Made by a program: the position numbers and the translations under genes
Notes under the pieces: model-generated
What the model saw: only the letters and a program-made list of their open reading frames with translations
Databases searched by the model: none
Told to the model about the DNA's origin: nothing
Part shown: positions 24,074 through 35,400 of the stretch, piece by piece
Layout: every line of letters starts with the position of its first letter
Numbering within the stretch: the stretch's first letter is position 1
Assembly (NCBI RefSeq): GCF_932526225.1
Contig: NC_064037.1
Span: 9,532,203 to 9,592,202 of the forward strand
Length of the DNA stretch: 60,000 bases
Source: Nematostella vectensis
Taxonomy: Eukaryota > Cnidaria > Anthozoa > Actiniaria > Edwardsiidae
Direction of reading: 5' to 3'

Positions 24074-26396
24074 GTATCGACTAAAAATCGAGTCAAACTT
24101 GTATCGCTTTAAACTCGTAAATTGAGCTTCTAGGGAAGAAAAAACACCACAGACGGATACATTTAGATCCAAACTAAGTTTATTTCATGAATTAGAGAAT
24201 GAAGATATAACTTAATAGATTTTTTTTGCGTGAATTCGTGTGTCTTTAGAAATCCTTTACTGACGCGGTTGGGAAGCCTGTGCTCAATAGATCAAGGGCT
24301 GCTCAATGCACGTACTCAATTGCAAAAACAATTGAAAAGGTGTCTATCATGTAATAAATGCTTTTATACGCTTTGCATCTACTAATGAAAGTGTATGCAG
24401 ACTTTACGCAGATTTGTAACAAACTTGGATAAATCTAAAACTCGGCAAACAGCTTTGAATACGCCTAATCTCGAGGCATCTAAAAACTAATGCTCAGAAT
24501 GATTAGAGTAACGAAAGTGACGACAGCCCTTTTGCAAAGTCAGGCGAAAAAATGGTAGAATTGCAAGTGTCTATTTTATGTACTGTAAAAAAAATACAAG
24601 ATTCGATGGTTTGTATAGTCACTTTACTGGTGTTTATATATTCTCAAGACCTGATTTTCAGAAAATCTAAATTATTTTTAGTATGAATTTTAGATCAAAT
24701 TTCCTGAACGGTAACTATTCATCACTATCTCGTGATAGTAAGTTTTTGCACTTGGTTTTCATTGGTTACTTCTCTTAATCTGGAAATCCAATAGCCCCAC
24801 ATCATCTTAGCAAAGTATTTTATCTAAATTTATTTCAGAGAAAATATATAAGAAAGATTTAAGGATAAAAGCAAGACACACAATTCTGTTTCCGCAATTC
24901 TGTCCTCTTTCAAGCGTTGGCATGTGTCATTCTTATCATCTGTAATATTTATTTTGCTTTTATGCCAAGAGCAATAAATTGCAATTCACGGGTAAAGAGT
25001 CGCTTATTACTGATAACAAAAAAAAACTCTTCAAAGAAAACATGTAATTATCAAAGCAGCTTCGCTTCCGTTTTTTCGGGTCGCAGAAAGGGTCTCTAAT
25101 CGCCTCCTCTATGTGGCTTTTGTATTTTTTAATGCTTTTAATTAGAAACGGTTACTGCGAGCTGTACTCTTTGTGGGGTGATATCGAGCTACGGCGCGAA
25201 CTCCATTATCATCGCTGCTCTAATTGCTGCACAAATTACGGCGACGAACAGTCACCAAATAGCATCATTAAGACACGATCACCCAGATACCATAATGATA
25301 TCCACTTGACAGACGTCCTAATTGTGCCTAACTCGTTATATTTTATTTATTTTTTCTATCAAAAAGTATCATTCCTCAGAGAGAAATACTTTGTGTCATC
25401 GTATAAAATGACGGAAATTGGCACTCGACGGAAGTGGGAACCACGTTCACATGTTCTAGCACCCTCGGAGATCCCTGACTAAGGATCAGGTGATCTTTGT
25501 ACATGCTCTAATCATAGCCTCTATAAATGAAGGTCTTTTGTAACCTTTTGTGTATGTGAGCAAACAAACTAAACTGTTCAGGTATCTCTCAGTTATTCTC
25601 AGTCCGAATTCCACTATCAAAAACCGGTTGAAGGAAATTTTGGTTATAGATGTTTACTTTGAGAATTTCCCTTCTATAGCGTCGAGAGAAAAAGGGAAAT
25701 TAGAATCGCACAGTACAAATAAAGAGTTCAATAATTAAAGCGTTTTTTCGCGTGATTTGCCCAAGATCCTGCTGATGATCCGGTGATGGATTGTGTTGTT
25801 TGCCAAGAAGACATCACCATATCCTGGAACGCATTTCTTCCCCGCGGCATAACACACACAAATCACCGTCTTCAAAACTGACTCGATAAAAAACAAACTC
25901 CACCCTGAGGCCACGACAATCAGAGGCTCTTAAATGCAGTCTATCAAAATTGCATTATGCCGCACTGTATCTCAATATATATTTTCTGTTTTTCGTTTTT
26001 CAGTTTGATTTAATCTGCGAAGGACGCTCGCGGAATCCGATCAAGTTGAGAGTTTGGAAAATCGATCAAGAGGAGTGAATATCTGCGAAGACAAGCGCCT
26101 TTCAAGAGCTAAATACTCTGACGACTGAATTGCGGATTGAATATCACATCAACACACAAAGTGGTCGCGGCCTGTAAAGCATCCGTGGTAATTAAATACC
26201 AAGTCGTGATGGTTGATGTCTTCACCGTCGGTGTACGACCTTAACATGTGACGAAATCACCTCTGATGATTAGCATTAGTACCCTAGTCAATCACGAATG
26301 CTTGAGTTTATTTAGCGCAAAGTGCTCTTCACAAATCAAGCATCGTAAAGAGCTTTGAGGATTGGTTTACGAGAAGATAAACAGTGAAGTGTGAGT
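24074..26396. other. Upstream region and 5' leader of the GPCR
   Basis: There is no coding exon I can support. An AT-rich TATATATT lies at about 25976-25983, and a polypyrimidine tract ending in TTTTTCAG at about 25995-26003 could be a 3' splice site for a 5' UTR intron. The rest shows no repeat or motif that I recognise. Confidence 0.4.
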
Positions 26397-27491
26397 ATGG
26401 TGTCCATGGTGAGCATCAACTCAACGAACTTAACTCTAGACGACCAAGTGATCGTCGCGCCTTTGGACAGAGTTGAAGGAAAAGTTCAACTCGCTGTGTA
26501 TGTACTTACGTTTCTTGTCGGCTTACTAGGGAACGCTCTCGTTTTAATCGTCGTCTACGGAAAGCATTCGCGTCGGACCGTAAACGATTTGTACATCATG
26601 AATCTAGCCGTGGCGGATCTTATCTTCATTGCATTTTTGCCTTTATACTCATTCAACCTTTTCCAACGCGTCATTATGTACACGCCAGTCTGTAAATTTG
26701 TCCTCCCCGTCATGACTATGACGTATTTCGTGAGTATCTACACGTTAACGTGCATGGCTATCCACCGATGCATAGTCATACTGAACCCCTTCAAACCGGA
26801 GATGAGCCATCGGAAGGTGTACTTATGTATCTTGGTCATTTGGTTTATATCCCTGGTGTTCGTGTTACCCATGTCTGTGGTCTCCATCGCAGATGCTACA
26901 GGTCAGTGTATCGAGTCGTGGCCCTCGCAGAAACACAAGCAGGCTTACACGGCCTCGCTATGCATGCTACAGTACATTTTCCCTCTATCCGTTATCACAG
27001 TCGCGTACATTCGGATCTGCTTCGACTTGAACCACGAGCGAGCTCCGAAACACGAACGCCACGCACAGCATCACCAGTTCCACCGCGAGAACTTACAGAT
27101 TATCAAGACTCTGGCGACCATAGTTATCTTATTCGCGGTGTGTCTACTTCCTGGCCAGGTGCTATGGATGCTCTTGGACTTTGGCAGCAAAGACGAAAAG
27201 AGTCTGCAGATGTTGTTTAGCATGAGCATTATTCTGTCCGCAGTCCACAGCTGTCTGAACCCCATCGTGTACGGCACGCTCACGAAACAGTTCCGGCGCG
27301 AGTACATGCGTTACTTGTCGTACATATGCGGGTGTTGTGAGTGCAGTGAGGGCTGGAGGAGGCCAAGGCTCGCGAGCGTGTGGATGTCAATCAGCAGTGA
27401 GCACCACGAGAACAATAACAAGGGGAAGCACGTCGAATGGGAGACTAAAGCTAATGGCACCACAATCCTAGACAGGGAGTCAGTAGTTTAG
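26397..27491 (+). CDS. Class A (rhodopsin-like) GPCR, peptide-receptor type
   Basis: An intronless 364-codon seven-transmembrane receptor at the plasma membrane. Two N-glycosylation sequons (N8-S-T and N11-L-T) lie in the extracellular N-terminus. Landmarks: TM1 GN at 45-46, TM2 NLAVAD with D74, the TM3 disulphide cysteine C99, a second cysteine in loop 2 (GQCIE), and NPIVY in TM7. The D/ERY motif is replaced by H123-R124-C125, and TM6 has C-L-L-P where many relatives have C-W-x-P. The tail is cysteine-containing and ends in ESVV, which fits a class I PDZ ligand. TM2/TM3 and the NPxxY segment resemble neuropeptide receptors (galanin/allatostatin/NPY-like groups); the ligand cannot be assigned. 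I start at the first ATG (26397), since two codons upstream is only GTG. Stop TAG at 27489. Confidence 0.92.
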   Translation: MVSMVSINSTNLTLDDQVIVAPLDRVEGKVQLAVYVLTFLVGLLGNALVLIVVYGKHSRRTVNDLYIMNLAVADLIFIAFLPLYSFNLFQRVIMYTPVCKFVLPVMTMTYFVSIYTLTCMAIHRCIVILNPFKPEMSHRKVYLCILVIWFISLVFVLPMSVVSIADATGQCIESWPSQKHKQAYTASLCMLQYIFPLSVITVAYIRICFDLNHERAPKHERHAQHHQFHRENLQIIKTLATIVILFAVCLLPGQVLWMLLDFGSKDEKSLQMLFSMSIILSAVHSCLNPIVYGTLTKQFRREYMRYLSYICGCCECSEGWRRPRLASVWMSISSEHHENNNKGKHVEWETKANGTTILDRESVV

Positions 27492-27494
27492 CGT

Positions 27495-27910
27495 AATGAA
27501 TATTTAGGACCTCCCTTTTGGAAGTGTACGAGCGAGAGAAAAGTGACGTGACGCTAATCGTGACCGTGCTGTTAGGTGCGTGACCGTAGTGCTGTGCCTC
27601 TAACGTGACCGTGTCGCTGCGTGCGTAGGCGATGCCGTGACGCTTCGTGACCGTGTCTTGGCGGCACACGACTGCTCCGTAATGGTGTGACGCTGTGCGT
27701 GATAATGCCGTGACTATATCGTGACCGCACAATCACATCGTGACGACAATGCTGTGACCGTGTCGTTATCGTATCGTGATCGTGCCCTGACCATATCATA
27801 ACTGTGCGTGACTGTGGTGTCGTGCGTGACTGACGTAATGGTGCGTGACTACCGTGATCGTGAAGGTGCGTGAGTGTCTCGTGATAGTGTATGACGGTAC
27901 GTGGTGCGAA
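27495..27910. repeat. Degenerate GTGAC/CGTGACCGTG array in GPCR 3' UTR
   Basis: Right after the receptor stop codon, pentamer-like GTGAC and CGTGACCGTG words recur dozens of times at irregular spacing for about 400 bp. The array is not a clean tandem repeat and opens spurious minus-strand ORFs. It would be transcribed as part of the receptor 3' UTR. Confidence 0.7.
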
Positions 27911-28030
27911 TGGTGAATATAGCTAGATCATCGTTTAGGGGAAGGAACTGCTATCGTCCGTAAACAAGTTTTGGATTACACAATATATTTTATTTCAAGC
28001 TGGCAAATTAGATGTTTTTAAACAGCTGTT

Positions 28031-28036
28031 AATAAA
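28031..28036 (+). terminator. AATAAA polyadenylation signal of the GPCR
   Basis: The first canonical AATAAA downstream of the receptor stop, about 540 bp past it. An inference from position. Confidence 0.45.
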
Positions 28037-28933
28037 CAATAGCAACAATTCATATGTATTTGGCCAAATTATAATACCACAAACCCGCCTTATCATTATA
28101 ACGTTCCTGTAATTCCACGATATAATAAGACCCTTAGAAAGTTCTGCAAGTACTATACATCTCCTCGCAGCGCTTTTTGGGTGTCGAGCAGACAGTTGAA
28201 GAAAAAATGTCGCCCATCGGAAAAACTAAGAGACGAAAGCAAAACTTAAACCCTTAAAAACTAAAGAAACACTGCAAAATAATCTAGAGCAAATATTTTT
28301 CCTCGCCCGCCATAAATATCCTTTGGTCCGTTTAAACATGTTTCGAGTATGCCTGATAGTAGCCACATTTATCACATATGACAGGTTAATTAATGTTTCA
28401 CGTGTGAAAGCCGTATACTCCTTAAATAGATGCGTTTATGTACTAACGATCTTCCCTCATCGGTATTTTCCGCATAAACCAAACCAAATGTGCATGAATT
28501 GTACAAAGGATTAAGTTAAAAGGGTTAATATCGCTGCCTTGTGATTATCATCCAGTTGAGAAGTGTACTAAAGGCAAAAAGGTACAAGGTAGAAAAGGTG
28601 CCAAAATTAACCTGAAACTACTTTGGCCGGGGGGGGGGGGGGGGGTGGGGGGTATTTTCGGCCACCGTTTACACAGTGCTTAATGCCCTTGTCACATATG
28701 GCAAGGCACACGTGTTAAAATTTCGAAATAACCATCTAAAAACAAAGTTTAATATTTTTTTGCCAAATTCAATCGAAAATATCGCACTGGCTTTCGAAAA
28801 TCAGCCGATGGAAACGGATGCTTTTGCACAGTTTGTACTTTGCTAGGATGACAAAATGGCGGCTGACATAGGCGATAACCATAGCGAAACCCACAATTGA
28901 AACCCATAATCAATTATTGTCTGTTACAGAATG

Positions 28934-29168
28934 TTAAAAGGTTCGGAGGTCCGACGGAAACCTCAACCGTTAAAAGACAAAATAATCTATTAGAATCCGA
29001 GATATTTAACAGGCCATCTGCTCTAAATTATCGATCACATCTTCGAAGAAACTTCCAATAGACACACTGCTTTCAATATTTTGAAATATTTTTCGCGTTT
29101 TCCGTTAAAAATAATCGGAGATTGCTGCGTAATCGACCGGAAGTAAACTGGTGACAATGCGGCTTTAA
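28934..29168. mobile_element. TTAA-type MITE, family B copy 1, left end truncated
   Basis: The right end reads GTAAACTGGTGACAATGCGG then CTTTAA. The interior matches the copies at 31.2 and 32.8 kb over most of its length, but the left terminal repeat is missing. Confidence 0.7.
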
Positions 29169-30099
29169 GCCATCATCCCATTTTTCTCATGAATGCACAG
29201 GCATCATTCGTATGTCATTTCCGAGATGACGTCACTAAAGTCAAATATCTCTATGTATCGCGTGCGCAGTTTGGAAACTCCGTAGGTTTGCCAAATCAAG
29301 CAAAACAAGTGGTACAAAAATGTGCTCATAAAAACTATGCGGAACAACATGCATGCATAGGAAAAAATTAGTTCAATAACAACCTTTAACTTTTGTCTTA
29401 ATGGTTTTAGATGGATGTTCTTTGAATACTGATCGAGCCTAGGACCCTCTTACAGGCAATTGTTACGTGAAGGAGTGACAAGGGAAAGGTCATTATTTAT
29501 CGGGGGGTGGGGGGGGGGAGGGCTGCTAAATTGAATTATTTTCTGGTTTAAAAAATGCGACCCTTCCCTAATCTAACGCACAAAAATGGCGACCCTCCCC
29601 CAAAAAAGGCGACCAAAAATTAAGGTCCTCCCCCAGAACAAATAAAAAAGAACTAGAATTATTGTGTGTGTGTGTGTGGGGGGGGCATGCCCATAAAGTG
29701 TAAATAATATTGTAATATTGTATAGGGGGTCCGGGGCCATGCTTCCCCCTGAAAATTTTGCTATTTTCAAATTTATTAAATGCTAATTATTGTTACATTA
29801 GCTCCTTCCCAACTGAAATCTTATTTAAATATATACCACAAATACCACCAATCTAAAAAATTAGTAAGGGGGGGGGGGGGGGGGCTTGACATGAATCGAA
29901 ATTCGTAAATTCATTCATTCACGAAAGTCATGAAAATGCAAACAGAAGGCGCATCACATTAATTTGTCTATTTTGTAGGGGGTCTGGGGCTCTCCCAAAT
30001 TAAAAAATAAAAATGAAATTCAAGACTTTTAGGAGGCTCGGAAATTGACCAGAATACCTGTTCAACAAATAAAGCACTCCCCTAAAGCCCGTATCGATG

Positions 30100-30292
30100 C
30101 TCAAAAAATAGCAACCCTTCCCCCAAACATAGCAGCCCTTCCCCCAAACATAGCAGCCCTTCCCCCAAACATAGCAGCCCTTCCCCCGTTAAATAATGAC
30201 CCTTCCCCCAAACATAGCAGCCCTTCCCCCGTTAAATAATGACCCTTCCCCCAAACATAGCAGCCCTTCCCCCGTTAAATAATGACCCCTCC
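30100..30292. repeat. C-rich tandem units
   Basis: Units built from CCCTTCCCCCAAACATAGCA alternate with CCCTTCCCCCGTTAAATAAT. At least four copies of the first and three of the second are seen in mixed order. Confidence 0.85.
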
Positions 30293-30879
30293 CTAATCAA
30301 GATCGGGCCTGCAAGATGTCTCAGATGTTTTTTTCTTCTAAATATCGGTCGAGCAAGAGGAATGGCTAGTTTGTGTCCTAACGGTTTTAAATGGGCGTTC
30401 TTTGAATACTGACTTATTATTCGTCTTTCAATATTGGAAGACGAGAATCATGTGAAAAATTACCACCTCAAAATAAAATCTTGTCTTATTTACCAATTTA
30501 GTTAAAAAAATGTTAATAATCCCTGATAGGTTCGAAACTTCGAAAAAGTTTTTTTGATAACTTCTAAAGAAATCAGATATCCATTCCATTTCATGAAATT
30601 ATTCCCTAGTACATTTTGCTTGTCATTTTTTACTAGTGACAACATGGGAGCCATGATTACTGTGTCACCCAAACTAATGTAGACTGTATATTGTAAATCA
30701 TTATAAATTGTAATAAGTTTCTTGTGTTGCTACCAGTCTCACACCAGACATCGATACGTCTTTTGTTCCGCCATCCCAGTCCGCCTCCCCTTTTCTCTCA
30801 GCTAAGGACTGGGTACGAGTCTGTTATTACCCGTGAATGCCACAAATAACAGGGGCCTAAGGGTTGCGGTGGAAGCCAT

Positions 30880-32127
30880 TTACACCTTGAACCTTCCCTC
30901 ACTAATCAACCGTCGCCACACGGCTCCATCCGGGAACTCGTACTCTTCAAGGGACTGGGACTTCATCTCCGCGCTGTACCCAGGGGCCTGGAGTAGAGAG
31001 ATATTAGCACCGCGTTTAGTCTGCGTACGATGTTCATTTTCTTTCTAAAAACTTTTTAAAATTTCTTATGGCCTTCTAAAAGACTCTACACAAACATCAA
31101 TGCCAGATCGCTTTTAAAGATGTTATAGTTAACCTTTGATTCTAGCTGTCTTTTCTCGGTTTTAGAAGAATTGGCCTCAAAAAAGGTGGGCAATTTCTCA
31201 TCTTTCCACAACTGTGAACCCCTCTTAAAGCCGCAATGCCACCAGTTTACTTCCGCTCGATTACGTAACTAATCTCCGATGGTTTTTTTTACGGAAAACG
31301 CGAAAAATATTTCAAAATAGTGAAAAAAGTGTCTCTATTGGAAGTCTCTTTGAGGATGTGACTGATAATTTAGAGCGGATGGCCTGTTAAATATCTCGGA
31401 TTCAAATATATTTTTTGTCTTATAACAGTTGAGGTTTTCGTCGGATCTCCGAAAGTAAACTGGTGATAATGCGGCTTTAAATCCCGTGCCTATTTTGTTT
31501 GAACTATTTTTTTCCTGTTTACCCCCGTGCTCTTTTATATGATGGATATATTCACGAAGCTGAAAGTCTGATTTAACAGCAAAATATTTTCATTTTTGCA
31601 CGCTGTCTTAATTTTCAAGCTCTTCAAAAAGCAGTGCAAACAGTAAAACAGTATATCACAGCGTGCAATCAATTATTTTAATGCAGCGGTTGTTCAGTAA
31701 AGAAAGGGTGATTTTTGTTCGAGTGTCTCGACGATCGTTTTGCTGAAAAAGTAGGCCATCTTTAACTTTGCTTCGTTATGTTTAGCAAACGATTCCACAA
31801 GCTTGTTACCAAGCCATCTCAGTGATTTAACCCGGTCCCTTACTTGCTGAAGTCATGTGTCTGAGGTTATCACTATATAGAGCATGCGCACCACTCACCA
31901 TGGGTACCTTGTAACTACCATTTGTGGCGACTACTGGATGGACAAAGTGCTCGTGGAGATGGTCTGCGAACTCGGTCACCCTGTGGGGCAACAGGGTTTC
32001 AAAATGTCATTTTTTGTCGAAATTTGGTTGGTCATACTTTGCCTTGTATTCATTGCGCCCCAAGCATTAGAATGGAAGCAAGGTCAATCTTTTATTGATT
32101 CGTTTATTTATTTATTTATTTATTCGT

Positions 32128-32214
<87 letters not shown>

Positions 32215-32239
32215 TTCGTTTATTTATTTATTGATCCGT

Positions 32240-32274
<35 letters not shown>

Positions 32275-32403
32275 TTCGTTTATTAACTTATTTATTGATC
32301 CGTTTATTTATTTATTTATTTATGTATTTATTAATTTATTCGTTTATTTATTTATTGATTCGTTTATTTATTTATTTATTGATTAGTTTATTGATTGATT
32401 CGT

Positions 32404-32482
<79 letters not shown>

Positions 32483-35400
32483 TCGGAAGGAGGGGGTCGG
32501 GCTTGGAGGGGGAGAGGCAGTGATAATTGATAATTAAGTATGTGTAAGGCTGACATTTTCTAGCATATAAAGATAAGTGATTGGACATTCTCGCATGTTC
32601 CCCTATAACGCTCTTATCAAACGTCGATGAGAGTTCCACTCTTTCTAGCCTTCACGTGGTTGTGATCAAACTCTCATCAACTCTTTTGTCGGGTTTGAAC
32701 AATATTCAAAGTCGATAAGGGTCAACGAGAGTGCGCGGTAAACACATTAGAGTTGAAACTCTAATCTCCGTTTGATAACACCGACTTTTAAAGCCGCATT
32801 GTCACCAGTTTACCTCAACCTCAACCGTTAAAAGACAAAAGAAGTTATTAGAATCCTAGATATTTAACAGGCCATCCGCTCTAAATTATCAATCACATCC
32901 TTAAAGAAACTTCCAATAGACACACTGCTTTCAATATTTTGAAATATGTTTTGCGTTTTCCGTTAAATATCATCGGATATTGTTAGGTAATCGACCGGAA
33001 GTAAACTGGTGACAATGCGGCTTTAAGCTTGTTGGGATAATATTTTGCGAGTTTGATACCTGTTCTCCAGTGATGCAGACACACATATATAGTCAAACAT
33101 GGAGATGTGCTGCACATATTCGCAGAGACCGACTCCCCCAGCATGGGGGCACACAGGGACTGCAACAGAGAAGATGACAACTTAACAAAAATAGGCCCAC
33201 AAGAAGCGCAATGCAACAGAGGAGATGAAAACTTAGTGTAACAAGAATAGGACCACAAGAAGCGCAATGGAACAGAGAAGATAACAACTTAATGTAACAA
33301 GAATAGGACCACAAGAAGCGCAATGGAACAGAGAAGATAACAACTTAATGTAACAAGAATAGGACCACAAGAAGCGCAATGGAACAAAGAAGATAACAAC
33401 TTAATGTAACAAGAATAGGACCACAAGAAGCGCAATGGAACAGAGAAGATAACAACTTAATGTAACAAGAATAGGCCCGCAAGAATAGCTGCTATAATTA
33501 GATCACTTTAAAAAAATGTTTACTGTGATTTCTACACAGTATACTTTAGCAATATCAGAGTTCCAGCACTCATTCCTTCAAGTTTGTCGCTTTATTCAGC
33601 AATATTTTGCACTAAGAAATTATTTTTGGGTGGAAAACTCGAGCGCGCGCTCTCCGCCTTTAAGCGGCAAAAAAAGCTACTTATACAGCATTTACGAATC
33701 AGCAAAAAAGTTGCATTGTAAGAAAGGGCCTATTTTTATTTCGTCGGTCTAGCGTGACATTGTTTCTTAGTGCAAGTCGCTATGATGTCGCAAGAGTGTC
33801 TGCTATAGTGACCATACGTGGTTTCAGTGTTACCTTATATCATATAGACCAAACGTGAACCACAACATGTGTATCACATATCATACAATAACGTTAATAA
33901 AACGGGAACTCTGATTGGTTGAGAGGAGATGTAGCCTGCGTAGCAAGCGCAAAGGGCTTGGGAATATATAGATTTAGGCATTGCCTAAAAGCGAAGCTCC
34001 AAACACACAAATCTTTGCTCCATTTTCGCTTAATAACTTAAGAAATTTTAAATATTATTATTATATTTCTGTTTTTGACGATTTCAAAGATTTCACAAAT
34101 CACGCGCCCAATTTGTTAACCTCCCCTTCCCCCCACATAACACACACATAACAAGTTTAGTTGTCATACGATGTTTCGGCGTCAGGGTAGTTTTACTTTT
34201 AGTGACGTCATCGATGACGTCACAAACCACGTGACCACAGTTTTGCACCTCCCTTGACACATGACACCTGCCAAGTTTGGTTGTCATACGATGCTAATTG
34301 GGGACGGACGGACATCGCGTCACCAAAACTCGAGTCGATGGGTTACCAATATTTGTTACATTATTTTTCTTATATACCACTTTTTCTTAGGTATGGGGCG
34401 CTGCGTGGGAGCTCCGCTAAAATTAGGGATATCGCGCACCTGAAGAGAAGGATTGAGCGAATGTCTCTTTCCCTCATCCTATCCTCTCCCTAGCGCGCGC
34501 GCTCCGTCTCCTCTCTTCTTTTTCAACCCTTTGGGCCTTCTACGCAGGCTAGAGGAGATGTTGACATCATTTTTTCATTGTACCAAAAATAGATTTAATC
34601 ATTTATGTGTCGATCATCCAAGAATACATTTAAAACGTTACACAAACCGACTCCCTGTGATGCATCCATGGATTATTAGAGGACGAACGCACGCAAAAAT
34701 AAGATCTATTCTTTTAGACTCTTACATACCTCCAAATTTGGCTGCCATCAGAAGAATCGCAATAATCTCGTTAAGCCCCCCGACTCTACAGCTGTCAATC
34801 TGACAGTATTGGAAGCCTTGAGCTTGCATGAATTGCTTGAAGATCACGCGGTTCTGACAGTGCTCCCCTGTGGCTACGCTTATCCCATATGGGGCAAGCG
34901 CTTTTGAAATAGCAGCATGGCCTTCAATTGAAAAAAAAATCACTCATGTTTTATCTCGGCATTGTCAAGAAAAAGAGTAACCAAATCCACAGCTATGAAT
35001 TGTTCTCACTCAAGTACTAGCATGTTATGTGGTAGGAGATTTGTATTGTCTTTCTAACATTTAAATCTATGTTTAATTAATCCTTAAAGAAAAAACAATA
35101 AATTAACTCAAAAGAACTACATCATTTTGTTGTCTGCGTGATACAGCTAATTTCTATAGTTAATTCAAGAACTGAAAGGAGCTATCGTTGTCCGTGTATA
35201 AAAGCCTATTGCAATTGCTAAATAAAGTCTATTTTCCCTGTGCTGATGAGTGGTGTTCAAGTACAAGTACAAGAGTACAAGTGAGGTTTCAACTTTCAAC
35301 CTGTCATAGTTGTCAGCCTCGTCCCAGGCCTTCTTACCAGGTTCCTGACAGGCCCCTTGTGGTTTGTAAGAGTTGTGACATCACAGAAAAATGCTCGCCC

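Larger units (their letters stand above)
28037..30879. other. Intergenic stretch between GPCR and ENOSF1
   Basis: No exon found. It holds G-runs near 28630, 29502 and 29871, a copy of a dispersed 'CAGCCGATGGAAA' sequence at 28802, a family B transposon fragment at 28934-29168, C-rich tandem units at 30100-30300, and two copies about 1 kb apart of a segment containing GTTCTTTGAATACTGA (29418 and 30400) that flank the C/G-rich part. The ENOSF1 3' UTR should lie at its right end; I saw no clear AATAAA. Confidence 0.5.

Noticed and set aside
31884-32537. FIYL-repeat ORFs
   Set aside because: Translation of the TTTA microsatellite. The start of the region contains the antisense of the genuine ENOSF1 exon 14 on the minus strand.
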